Assembly (NCBI RefSeq): GCF_009908285.1
Contig: NZ_JAAARM010000003.1
Location: 299,406-363,405 of the forward strand
Length of the DNA stretch: 64,000 nt
Origin: Pseudomonas sp. Fl4BN1
GTDB lineage: Bacteria; Pseudomonadota; Gammaproteobacteria; Pseudomonadales; Pseudomonadaceae
Direction of reading: 5' to 3'
Below are positions 37,215-46,600 of this stretch, piece by piece. Within the stretch, counting starts at the first letter, position 1. Every line of letters begins with the position of its first letter. Below the pieces are notes generated by a model. That model did not search any database and had not been told where the DNA came from. It saw only the letters and a list, made by a program, of their open reading frames with translations. Position numbers and translations under genes: made by a program.

Positions 37215-37619
37215 ATGCCCATTTATCTAGCAGCTGAAAGTGAACTGAATGTAGGCCAGGATCTGGTACTGGAGGCTCCCGCAGAGGAAGGCTCGTTGGT
37301 CGTAGTTTTTGAAGACGATGGGCACACCGCTTACTTCTACGCACTGGATACTGCCATCGCCGACAACCCGATTCACGATGCGCTGCATATCTACAACGTT
37401 GCCGATGTTTCCGACAACGACAAGCCATCGGTGGTGAAAATCGGCTGGTCCATCGACCACCGCAAGGCGGTGCTGCTGATCAACGATTATCCCCACGCGG
37501 TATTCGATTTCGACGCCAGGCAGGGATATTGCAGATCCGGCTTCCCACCGCAGATGGGCAAAGGCTGGTCCGAAGGCGGTCATCAATGGGACGACGCCGC
37601 GCTCAATCTGTTTGCTTGA
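37215..37619 (+). CDS. DUF2251-like cytoplasmic protein
   Basis: A 134-residue acidic protein without signal or membrane segments. GSLVVVFEDDGHTAYFYALD and KAVLLINDYPHAVFDFDAR, with a Trp-rich C-terminus, match the small DUF2251 family of unknown function as I remember it. Start ATG 37215 follows a purine-rich ACAGGACAGGG. A clean terminator ends the gene. Confidence 0.7.
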   Translation: MPIYLAAESELNVGQDLVLEAPAEEGSLVVVFEDDGHTAYFYALDTAIADNPIHDALHIYNVADVSDNDKPSVVKIGWSIDHRKAVLLINDYPHAVFDFDARQGYCRSGFPPQMGKGWSEGGHQWDDAALNLFA

Positions 37620-37624
37620 TGACA

Positions 37625-37648
37625 AGCCTGGCATTGCCAGGCTTTTTT
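37625..37648 (+). terminator. intrinsic terminator after the DUF2251 gene
   Basis: AGCCTGGC (37625-37632), loop ATT, GCCAGGCT (37636-37643), then T6. It insulates the fit operon promoter from upstream transcription. Confidence 0.9.
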
Positions 37649-37694
37649 CATGATTTCAATCGAAGCGGAAGGTGTTTTTCCGGGAAGACTTCAA

Positions 37695-37708
37695 GTTTTA
37701 GTTAAAAC
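37695..37708. promoter_or_regulatory. palindrome in the fitA upstream region
   Basis: GTTTTA-GT-TAAAAC is a perfect inverted repeat about 125 bases before the fitA start, in an AT-rich patch of the 213-base leader. The fit genes are known to be activated by FitG (LysR) and held off by FitH, so an operator is expected here. Assignment to either protein is inference. Confidence 0.45.
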
Positions 37709-37832
37709 GCTTCAATCCAAACGCTGATTATCATCGTCAGTTTTCTGACTCAGACTTCGTTCGTGCCTCCACGCTCTCTGGAGCAAGAAACGAGCGGTCT
37801 ATGCCAGTCAGTTCTGCAACACCCTGCTGCCA

Positions 37833-39986
37833 ATGCTTAACGGACGCTGCGCTATGACGCGGTTGTCTGCCACTTCATCCCCAGCCGGTGCGGCCGTTCA
37901 TTCAGCCTTGGCCTGTTGCCACCTGCTGCTGCAACTGACCCAGGAGCGCGCGCCGCAAGCCGCCCCCCCGGCCCCAGCCCCGCCGCTTGACCTGCGCCGG
38001 GCGGTCAGGGATTACGCACGAACCGCCGGCGTCGAACTACGCCTTGAACGCCTGGCATTGACCAGGCTGACCCCGAAGATGGTGCCCCTTGTCTGGCGCA
38101 ACCGGCACGGCGATTTCATCCTGCTGGCCCGGCTCTCTGACACCCAGGCACTGGTGCAGCGACCTTCAGTGCAGACCCCTGACGTGATGGACCGTGCGCA
38201 GTTGGCCGAGCAGTGGAGCGGGGAGGTGATTCGTCTGCGTCAGGGCGGCCTGCGTTTCGATCTGTCCTGGTTCATTCCGGAGCTGCTGCGCCACCGGCGG
38301 GTCTTGGGTGAGGTATTGCTCTGCTCGCTGTTGCTGCAGGTACTGGCCCTGGCGACCCCGCTATTCTTCCAGGCGGTCATGGACAAGGTCATGGTGCACC
38401 GGGCGCTGTCGACTCTCGACGTGTTGGTGATGACCTTGGTGGTGGTCGGCCTGTTCGAGGTGCTGCTCAAGGGCTTGCGTGAATACCTGTCGGCGCACAC
38501 CACCAATCGCATCGATATCGGTCTTGGCGTCAAGCTGTTCCGCCATCTGCTCGGCCTGCCGTTGCTGTACTTCAAGCAGCGTCAAGTCGGCGCGATCATC
38601 ACTCGGGTCCAGGAGCTGGACAGCATCCGCGAGTTCCTCACCGGTTCTCTGCTGACCCTGTGTGTCGATGTGGCCTTCACCCTGGTGTTTTTCGCCGTCA
38701 TGGCCTGGATCTCATGGCCGCTGACGCTGTTGGTGATGTTGACCCTGCCGCTGTATGTGTTGCTGGCCTGGGTCAGCACCGGCCCGCTGGAGAAGCGCAT
38801 CGAGCAGCAGTTCTACAGTGCCGCGCGCAACACTGCCTTTCTCAATGAGACCGTGAGCAGCAGCGAAACCATCAAGAGCCTGGCAGTGGAGCCGCGCATG
38901 CAGCGGCGCTGGGAATCGCAGACCGCGGAAATGGTCGAGGCCGGGTTCGCCAGCCAGACCCTGGGCAGCGCCATCAGCCAGGCGGTGATGCTGCTGCAGA
39001 AAGTCACCGCGGTGGCGGTGATTTGCTGGGGCGCGAGCAAGGTCATCGACCTGCAGATGACCATCGGCCAATTGATCGCCTTCAACATGATGCTGTCCCA
39101 CGTCAGCCAGCCCATCGCCAAACTGATCGACGTCTGGCAGCAGTTCGTCCGGGTGCGGGTATCGGTGGACAAGCTGGGGGACATGCTCAACCTGCCGGTG
39201 GAGCAGGCCGAGGGCGACCGCCCCCCAGAGCAGCCGTTGCGCGGCGAGGTGCGCATCGAGCAGTTGGCTTTCCGCTACCGTCCGGAACTGGCGCTGGTGC
39301 TGCGCGGCCTCGACCTGCATATCGCCGCCGGACAGACCCTGGGCATCGTCGGGCCGTCCGGCTCGGGCAAGAGCACGCTGACCCGCCTGCTGCAGAAGCT
39401 CTACACCCCTGATGCCGGGCGCATCCTGATCGACGGCCAGCCTCTGGCCGAATTGCCGCCGGCCTGGCTGCGCAGCCAGATCGGCGTAGTGCTGCAGGAA
39501 AACTACCTGTTCAATCGCAGCGTGCGGCACAACATCGCCTTGCGCCATCCCACCGCCTCCCTGGAAAGCGTGATCGACGCTGCGCGCCTGGCCGGGGCCC
39601 ATGACTTCATCCTGCGCCTGCCCCTGGGCTACGACACGGTGCTGGCCGAAGCCGGCAGCTCGCTGTCCGGTGGCCAGCGGCAGCGTATCGCCATTGCCCG
39701 GGCGCTGATGGGCGACCCGCGCATCCTGATCTTCGACGAAGCCACCAGCGCCCTGGACGACGAATCCCAGGCGCTGATCCAGGACAACATGGCAAGCATC
39801 GCCCAGGACCGCACGGTGATCATCATTGCCCACCGCCTGTCGGCGGTGCGCCATTGCCAACGGATCATCGCCCTGGAACAGGGGCGCATCAGCGAGTCGG
39901 GCAGCCACCAGCAACTGCTGGCCAACGGCGGTTGCTACTCGCGGCTGTGGGCCTTGCAACAGGCGCTGCGCAAGGAGGAGGCATGA
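37833..39986 (+). CDS. fitA: FitA, type I secretion ABC transporter (first of two)
   Basis: A 717-residue HlyB/RtxB-like exporter. The N-terminal 130 residues form a C39-like domain in which the protease Cys motif is degenerate, as in HlyB. Six membrane helices (about 150-430) and the nucleotide-binding domain follow: GPSGSGKST Walker A, LSGGQRQR signature, ILIFDEATSALD Walker B, IAHRL switch. With FitB, FitC and FitE it should export FitD. Two starts are possible (37833 or 37854), neither with a good Shine-Dalgarno. The stop overlaps fitB by ATGA. Confidence 0.93.
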   Translation: MLNGRCAMTRLSATSSPAGAAVHSALACCHLLLQLTQERAPQAAPPAPAPPLDLRRAVRDYARTAGVELRLERLALTRLTPKMVPLVWRNRHGDFILLARLSDTQALVQRPSVQTPDVMDRAQLAEQWSGEVIRLRQGGLRFDLSWFIPELLRHRRVLGEVLLCSLLLQVLALATPLFFQAVMDKVMVHRALSTLDVLVMTLVVVGLFEVLLKGLREYLSAHTTNRIDIGLGVKLFRHLLGLPLLYFKQRQVGAIITRVQELDSIREFLTGSLLTLCVDVAFTLVFFAVMAWISWPLTLLVMLTLPLYVLLAWVSTGPLEKRIEQQFYSAARNTAFLNETVSSSETIKSLAVEPRMQRRWESQTAEMVEAGFASQTLGSAISQAVMLLQKVTAVAVICWGASKVIDLQMTIGQLIAFNMMLSHVSQPIAKLIDVWQQFVRVRVSVDKLGDMLNLPVEQAEGDRPPEQPLRGEVRIEQLAFRYRPELALVLRGLDLHIAAGQTLGIVGPSGSGKSTLTRLLQKLYTPDAGRILIDGQPLAELPPAWLRSQIGVVLQENYLFNRSVRHNIALRHPTASLESVIDAARLAGAHDFILRLPLGYDTVLAEAGSSLSGGQRQRIAIARALMGDPRILIFDEATSALDDESQALIQDNMASIAQDRTVIIIAHRLSAVRHCQRIIALEQGRISESGSHQQLLANGGCYSRLWALQQALRKEEA

Positions 39987-41371
39987 TTTTCGGCTCACTG
40001 CTGCGCACCTTGCGCCGTGCCCGTCAGCGCCTGGGTCAGGCGCCGGCGCTGCTCAAGCGCAACCGCGACGAATACGAATTCCAGCCCGGCTACCTGGAAA
40101 TTGTCGAGCGTCCGCCGGCGCCCTGGGCGCGGGCCACGGCGTTGCTGCTGATCTTCAGCATCCTCCTGGCCCTGGGCTGGGCGATCCTCGGCTTTCTCGA
40201 CATTCATGCCAGCGCCGCCGGGCGCCTGATGGTCTCCAGCTACACCAAGGTGATCCAGGCCCACGAGGCTGGGGAAGTGCGCGCCATCCATGTGCGCGAC
40301 GGGCAGCGGGTCAAGGCCGGCGAGGTGCTGGTGGCGTTGAACCCGATCGGCATCGACGCCGAATTGAGCGAGCTGCAAACCCAACTGGACTTCAAGCGTC
40401 TGGAGCTGGCCCGGGCCCGGGCACTGCTGACCCCGGAGCCATTGCACAGCTATCAGGTGCCTGCGGGGCTGGATGCACAACAGGCAGCGGCGGCCCGGGA
40501 GCAACTGCTCAGTACCTGGAAGGAAATCAGCGCCAACCTCGACAGCCTCAACGCCGAGATCGCCATCAACCAGGCCAGTCAGCAGGCCCGGGGCAGCGAG
40601 ATCAGTGCCCTGGGCAAGCTGGCGAGCAATGTCCGCAAACGGCTCCATGCACGCCGGGCGATGGCCGCCGAGCAACTGATGCCCCTGGTGGAATTGCTGG
40701 AGCAGGAGAAGGAGCAACTGGACGTCGAGCGTTCACTGGCCCAGCAACAGGCCGAGTTGCAGGTGCTCAAGGCCCAGGCCAGCAATCGCCGGGAGCAGCG
40801 CGACAGCTTCCTGGCCCGGACCCAGCGCGAACAGCATGAAGCGCTCAACCGCAGCCAGCAGGACATCGCCGTGCTGGAGCAGCAGTTGATCCGTGGCCGC
40901 GACCGCCAGCGCCTGCAGACCCTGCTGGCACCGGTGGACGGGGTGGTCCAGCAACTGGCGGTGCACACCCTGGGCGGCGCGGTGCAGGCGGCGCAGCAGT
41001 TGCTGGTGATCGTGCCCGAGGGCGCCGAGCTGGATGCCGAGGTCATGGTGCTGAACAAGGACGTCGGTTTCGTTCGGGCCGGGCAGCCGGTGGAGATCAA
41101 GGTGGATGCGTTCCCCTATACCCGCTACGGCACCTTGCGCGGCACCGTGGCCCATGTCTCGGGGGATGCCATCAAGGACGAGCAGCTGGGGCTGGTGTTC
41201 CCCACCCGCATCCGCCTGGAGCGCGCGGCAATCGCCGCAGGGCAGGGCTGGATGCCCTTGCAGGCCGGCATGAGCGTGACCGGCGAGATTCGCACCGGTG
41301 AGCGGCGGGTGATCAATTACCTGCTGAGCCCGATTCGCGAGTATCAATCCGAAGCGTTGCGGGAGCGTTGA
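39983..41371 (+). CDS. fitB: FitB, HlyD-type membrane fusion protein
   Basis: A 462-residue periplasmic adaptor that bridges the ABC proteins and the TolC-like FitE. One N-terminal membrane helix (about 49-70), a lipoyl/hybrid motif (VIQAHEAGEVRAIHVRDGQR), a long coiled coil (about 140-330, many Gln/Glu/Leu) and the C-terminal GEIRTGERRVINYLLSPI typical of HlyD/RtxD. ATG 39983 has a strong AAGGAGGAG and overlaps the fitA stop. A longer frame starting at 39854 lies inside fitA and is not real. Confidence 0.93.
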   Translation: MIFGSLLRTLRRARQRLGQAPALLKRNRDEYEFQPGYLEIVERPPAPWARATALLLIFSILLALGWAILGFLDIHASAAGRLMVSSYTKVIQAHEAGEVRAIHVRDGQRVKAGEVLVALNPIGIDAELSELQTQLDFKRLELARARALLTPEPLHSYQVPAGLDAQQAAAAREQLLSTWKEISANLDSLNAEIAINQASQQARGSEISALGKLASNVRKRLHARRAMAAEQLMPLVELLEQEKEQLDVERSLAQQQAELQVLKAQASNRREQRDSFLARTQREQHEALNRSQQDIAVLEQQLIRGRDRQRLQTLLAPVDGVVQQLAVHTLGGAVQAAQQLLVIVPEGAELDAEVMVLNKDVGFVRAGQPVEIKVDAFPYTRYGTLRGTVAHVSGDAIKDEQLGLVFPTRIRLERAAIAAGQGWMPLQAGMSVTGEIRTGERRVINYLLSPIREYQSEALRER

Positions 41372-41373
41372 GC

Positions 41374-43521
41374 ATGACCACTGCCTGCAACCCCGCCGAC
41401 GAACTCTTGCCGACGTTGCTCGACACCGGCCTGCACTCCCTGGCCTGGGCCGCCCGGCGTTTTGATTTGAGCATCAGCGTGGCGCAACTGACGCACCGCC
41501 TGGGGCGGGTCGAGGGCCTGGCCGACAGCCTTGACCTGCGGCGCTGCGCCGGCTGGATCGGCCTGCGCGCCCGGGCCGTGAACAGCCAGGTGCAGCGCCT
41601 GGACCACCTGCCGTTGCCGGCCCTGCTGGAAACGACCAACGGCTGGGCGGTGCTGGACGCGGTAGAAGGTGACCAGTTGCGCGTCTACTGGCCGCTGCTG
41701 GGGCAATGCCAGACCCTGTCTCGGGCGCAACTGGCCCAGCTCTGGCCGCCCCAGGGCCAGGTGCTGTTGCTGGCCGAGCAGCATGTGCAGGCCAAGGCCC
41801 AGGGGTTTGGGGTGTCCTGGTTCCTGCCGTCGATCCTCAAGCACGGGCGGCAGTTTCGCAGCGTGCTGCTGGTGTCGCTGATGTTGCAAGGGGTGGCCCT
41901 GGTGACCCCGTTGCTGTTCGAGAACATCATCGACCGGGTGCTGGTCAGCCGCGGCCTGTCGAGCCTGCAAGTGCTGGGCATCGCCATGCTGGCCCTGGCG
42001 CTGTTCGAGCCGCTGTTCGGCCTCTTGCGTTCCTGGCTGTTCAGCAATGTGGCGAGCAAGATCAACGCCGAGTTGTCGGCGCGCCTCTACCAGCACCTGA
42101 TCCAGTTGCCGCTGGGGTATTTCCAGGGGCGCCAGACCGGCGAGATCATCGCCCGGGTCGGCGAGATGCAACAGATCCGCCAGTTCCTCACCGGCTCGGC
42201 CTTGACCCTGGTGCTGGACCTGGCGTTCTGCGGGATGTTCATCGCGGTGATGTATAGCTACGCGCCGTTGCTGACCTGGGTGGTGGTGGGTTCCCTGGCC
42301 CTGTATTTCCTGTTCTGGCTGTGTGTGGGGCCCTTGCTGCGCAGCCGCGCCTTGCGCGAGTACGAGTTGAATGCGGCCAACACTGCCTTCCTCACCGAGG
42401 CCGTGACCGGCATCGAGACCATCAAGACCGGCGCCATCGAAAGCGGCTTCCAGCAGCAGTGGCAGCGCCAACTGGCGGCCTATGTGCGGGCGGCCTTCCA
42501 CACCCGCATCGTCGGCATCTGGGCCGGGCAGGGCATAGGCCTGATCCAGAAACTCACCTCAGCGCTGTTGCTCTGGTGGGGGGTGATGCTGGTGCTGGAC
42601 GGACAGTTGAGCCCCGGCCAACTGGTGGCCTTCAACATGCTCGCCGGGCATGTGGTGGAGCCGATCCTGCGCTTGGCCCAGGTCTGGCAGGACTTCCAGC
42701 ACACCCTGATTTCCCTGCGCCGCCTGGGCGACATTCTCGACACCGAGTGCGAAAACGGCAGCGGTGGCCTGGCTTCGGTGCCGGCGCTACAGGGCGGGGT
42801 GAGTTTCCAGGGGGTGCGCTTTCGTTACCAGGAAGACGGCCAGGAGGTGCTGCGTCAGCTCGACCTGGAGATCCGCCCGGGGGAGTTCGTCGGCATCACC
42901 GGGCCTTCCGGTTCCGGCAAATCGACCCTGACCCGGCTGTTGCAGCGCCTGTATGTGCCGCAGCACGGGCGGGTCATGGTGGACGGCATCGACCTGGCCA
43001 TCGCCGACCCGGTGGCCCTGCGCCGCAACATGAGCGTGGTGCTCCAGGAAAGCGTGTTGTTCGCCGGCAGCGTGGCCGAGAACATCCGCCTGTGCCGGCC
43101 CCAGGCCAGTGATGCCGAGGTGCAGCACGCCGCCCGCCTGGCGGGGGCGGCGAGCTTTATCGAGGCCCTGGCCCAAGGCTACGAGACCCAGGTAGGAGAA
43201 CGCGGCGGCCAGCTCTCCGGCGGCCAGCGACAACGCATTGCCCTGGCCCGGGCCCTGCTGACCAACCCCGGGATCCTGTTGCTCGACGAAGCCACCAGCG
43301 CCCTGGACTACGAGTCGGAAGCGGCGGTGATGGCCAACCTGCAGGGCATCGTCCGCGGCCGCACGGTGATCAGTGTCGCCCATCGCCTCAATACCCTGCG
43401 CCATGCCGACCGGATTCTGGTCATCGATCAGGGCCGGGTGCTCGAACAAGGCACACACCAACAGCTGCTGGCCCTGGACGGGCTCTATGCCCGGCAGTGG
43501 GCCCTGCAGATGAAGGACTGA
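41374..43521 (+). CDS. fitC: FitC, second type I secretion ABC transporter
   Basis: A 715-residue paralogue of FitA with the same layout: C39-like N-terminal domain, six membrane helices, and an intact ATPase (GPSGSGKST, LSGGQRQRIALARALL, ILLLDEATSALD, VAHRL). A pair of distinct ATPases around one HlyD-like protein is the arrangement of MARTX secretion (RtxB-RtxD-RtxE), suggesting a FitA/FitC heterodimer. Start ATG 41374, two bases after the fitB stop. Confidence 0.93.
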   Translation: MTTACNPADELLPTLLDTGLHSLAWAARRFDLSISVAQLTHRLGRVEGLADSLDLRRCAGWIGLRARAVNSQVQRLDHLPLPALLETTNGWAVLDAVEGDQLRVYWPLLGQCQTLSRAQLAQLWPPQGQVLLLAEQHVQAKAQGFGVSWFLPSILKHGRQFRSVLLVSLMLQGVALVTPLLFENIIDRVLVSRGLSSLQVLGIAMLALALFEPLFGLLRSWLFSNVASKINAELSARLYQHLIQLPLGYFQGRQTGEIIARVGEMQQIRQFLTGSALTLVLDLAFCGMFIAVMYSYAPLLTWVVVGSLALYFLFWLCVGPLLRSRALREYELNAANTAFLTEAVTGIETIKTGAIESGFQQQWQRQLAAYVRAAFHTRIVGIWAGQGIGLIQKLTSALLLWWGVMLVLDGQLSPGQLVAFNMLAGHVVEPILRLAQVWQDFQHTLISLRRLGDILDTECENGSGGLASVPALQGGVSFQGVRFRYQEDGQEVLRQLDLEIRPGEFVGITGPSGSGKSTLTRLLQRLYVPQHGRVMVDGIDLAIADPVALRRNMSVVLQESVLFAGSVAENIRLCRPQASDAEVQHAARLAGAASFIEALAQGYETQVGERGGQLSGGQRQRIALARALLTNPGILLLDEATSALDYESEAAVMANLQGIVRGRTVISVAHRLNTLRHADRILVIDQGRVLEQGTHQQLLALDGLYARQWALQMKD

Positions 43522-43584
43522 CCCCACCGACGGCAGGAGGATTCACCCACCAGTCATGTCTCCCCACCCCGCATTCCCCTAGGC

Positions 43585-43607
43585 AGCCTTTCGCAACGCG
43601 AAGGGCT
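43585..43607 (+). terminator. hairpin between fitC and fitD
   Basis: AGCCTTTCGC (43585-43594), loop AAC, GCGAAGGGCT (43598-43607): a 10-bp stem with one G-T pair, 29 bases before the fitD start. Only a short T-run follows, so an attenuator, processing site or mRNA stabiliser is as likely as a terminator. Confidence 0.5.
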
Positions 43608-43636
43608 TTGCTCAAAACAGACAAAGGATCACTGCA

Positions 43637-46600
43637 ATGGCTTCCATGTCCAAGGACTTCACGCGCCTGCTCAATTCCCTGATCGATCAACAGATCAAGG
43701 CCGCCGGGCGCCAAACCGAATGGTTCAACATGAGTGCCGACGAGCGCGCCGCGTACATCGGCGAGGTCGGCGAGCGCCTGCTGGATATGCAGCAGAGCAC
43801 CCTCAGCGTGCTGGCCGCCCAGCACTTTCAGATGCAGGACAACCCGGTCTCCCTCGGCGACCAGTTGCAGACCCTGCAACAACGGCGCAAAGAGATGAAC
43901 GCCATCGCCGACACCCCGGCCACCAGCGCCTACAAGCAGCAGCTGGACCGCGACATTCTGTTGTACAGCCGGCAGGACGCGGCCGTCAGCCGCTATGACA
44001 AGACCTGGACCAAGGCCCTGGGCGTGCTCGGCTCCGCCGGCGGGAAAAAACCCGACCTGAAGGGCCTGACCGCCGATGGGCCGGCCAAGCAGGGCAAGCT
44101 CGCCAAGCGGATCAAGGGCCTGGAGCAGCAACTCGAGGTGCAGGTGGCCGACACCACCTTCAGCCAGACCTACGTGAACCTGTTCTCCGAGTTGCAGGCC
44201 TACAAGGAGGTCAGTGCCCGCTACGACGCCTTGCTCAAGGCCGCGCCCAAGCAGCAGGCCGCGAGCCTCGCAGCGCTGGCCAAGCCGCCCCGGGCTTCCG
44301 ACGATCTGCCGGTGAATATTTCCCTGCTGATGATGGAAGAACGCCCGGGCTACATCCGCATGAACGTGGCGCTGGTCAATGCCAGTACCGACGGGCGCTT
44401 CAAGGACTTCTACCTGGACGGCGGGCGGCTGGTGGTGCCCACCGATGGGGTGCTGAACTTCTCCTTCGGCACCGCGGCCCGTTCCCTGGCCTGGCAGCAA
44501 CAGTACCGGCTGAAGAACGAGCCGCCGTCCATGCGCTCACCGACCTATGCGCCGATCCGCTCGGTGCTGGTCAAGACCGGCTTCGTCGAGCAGTACTTTG
44601 CCCACCACCTGGTGTCGGAAAGCTCGTTGCGCGAAGGCTTCAAGGCCCAGGTCCTGAGTGACGGCCACACGCTGCTGCTGACCAGCGTCGATCGCAAGGT
44701 GCCCAACCAGGTCGGGGTCCAGGTATCGGGCCAGTCGCCGAGCACCAGCGTCCGCCGCGAAGTGCCCCTGGGCAGTGCCTTGAGCGAGCTGATCAACCAG
44801 AACGCCGACATCACCAGCTTCCAGACCATCGGCCTCGAAGACTTCCGGCAGAACAGCTACCAGCCGGACCGCGACGGGGTCTTCGTCAACATCCACGAGC
44901 TGGAACGCTCGGTGGGCTTCACCGAGCGCCAGTACCTGCTGGAAATGCCCCAGGGCGGCGAGTTCCGCGCCGCCACGCCGTTTGCGCTGATGAGCGTCGA
45001 CGGCGACAAGGTCAGCAGCAGCCACCTGAGCAAGGCCCAGACCAAGGCCCTGTACCAGTACAACGCGGCGTTTTTCGACAAGCTGGAACAACTGCGCGAC
45101 GGTGGCACCGAGGCCAGCCGCCTGTTCGAAGGCAGCAGCGAGCGCGCGAACTTCATCCAGCAACTGAGCCGCCTGCTGGAGCGCAACCACATCACCCCGG
45201 CCGGGGTGCTGATGCCGCAACACATCCGTGCCAACCTGCGGGATATCAAGGGCAACAACCTGAACAAGGTGCTCTGGGAGCAGTCCTTCGCCGCGTCGGT
45301 GTGGCAGAGCCGGGATAGCGACGGGCTGCTGTTCGGCCTGGCCGACAAGCTGGCCCAGACCCCGGCGCTGGCCAAGGTCCTGCAGGGCGGTTATGTGCAG
45401 AGCGACATTGCCCAGGCCAAGCTGTTGCTGGCACCGCTGTATGAGCAATGGCGGGCGCAGGCGTTCGAGACAGAAACTCAGCGGGTCGCCACTGCCAACG
45501 CCGAACAGCACCCTGGCAACCCCAAGGTGCATGTCTTCGATCAGGTGGCGGTGGAGCGCGCCCTGGACAGCAAGCTGCTGAACCTGTTGTTGCGGGGCCC
45601 CGCAGGGCTGGAGGCGGGCGATGCCCAACTGCGCCCCGGGGTCGAGGCGCAGTTGGCCGGCGACCAGGGCCGCAGCCTGCGCAAACAGGCGCTGTTCCAT
45701 GCCCTGCGGCCGGCGGCCGACAGCTTTTCCAAGGCTGCGGCGCCGGTCAATGGCCACCCCGAGCTGGCACCGCCCACCGGCGCCGACAAGCTGATCCTCA
45801 ACACCCACCCGGAGCAGGCCCAGGCTGCTGCCACATCGCTGATCGAGGACGACAAGTACCGCAGCTACAACCAGTTCCGTCCCGACCCGGCGAATCCCGC
45901 CAGCCGCTACATGAGTGACCTGGACACGCCGTTCGTGGGCGGTATTTCCGGAACCACCCAGACCGTCAGCAACGTCTTGCCGGAGTTGTTCGGCGGTGCC
46001 CTGAGCGTCAAGCAGTACTGGCAGTTCCAGATGGCCAACGCGGCCTTCATGATCCGCAACGGCTATCACTCGTTCTTCGAGACCCTGTATGTGGCCGCCC
46101 GTTATGAACCCCAGGGACCGGACAGCATTGGCCCGGACATGCTGCAGATGTTCGACCGCTACCGTGCCGAGGGCAGTACCCAGGCGCTGCAGGGCCAGTT
46201 GTACGACGGGGTGATGGAGCGCGTCCTGCCGATCGTCAATCAAGGCCTGCCAGCCAGCGAGGAGTTCCATGCGCCGCGTTTCACCCGCGTCGGGCCAATG
46301 CCCGCGCTGCTGGGGCAGGCGGCCAAGGACCTGCAACTCAAGGTCGGGCTGGCGTCGCTGGGGGGCGGGGCACCATCGCGCCAGGGCAGCGCCGACATTC
46401 AGCAGTTCAGCGCCGACCCTGTACAGTTCGCCAAGACCCACACCCTCAGTGCCGAGGCCCTGGTCAAGTCGGGGCGCTTGCCGGCCCAGGGCAATGTGCA
46501 GTTGGTCAAGGTGGCGCCGAACCTGTACGAGCTCGAATACACCGAGCATGGTGCCAATGAGATTGCCGCCGCCGGCAACAGTGCGCCGGCGTATTTTCTC

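Noticed and set aside
37755..37832. tRNA or other attachment site near the fit locus
   Set aside because: No cloverleaf-forming sequence or direct repeat found around 37620-37832 or 59346-59600.
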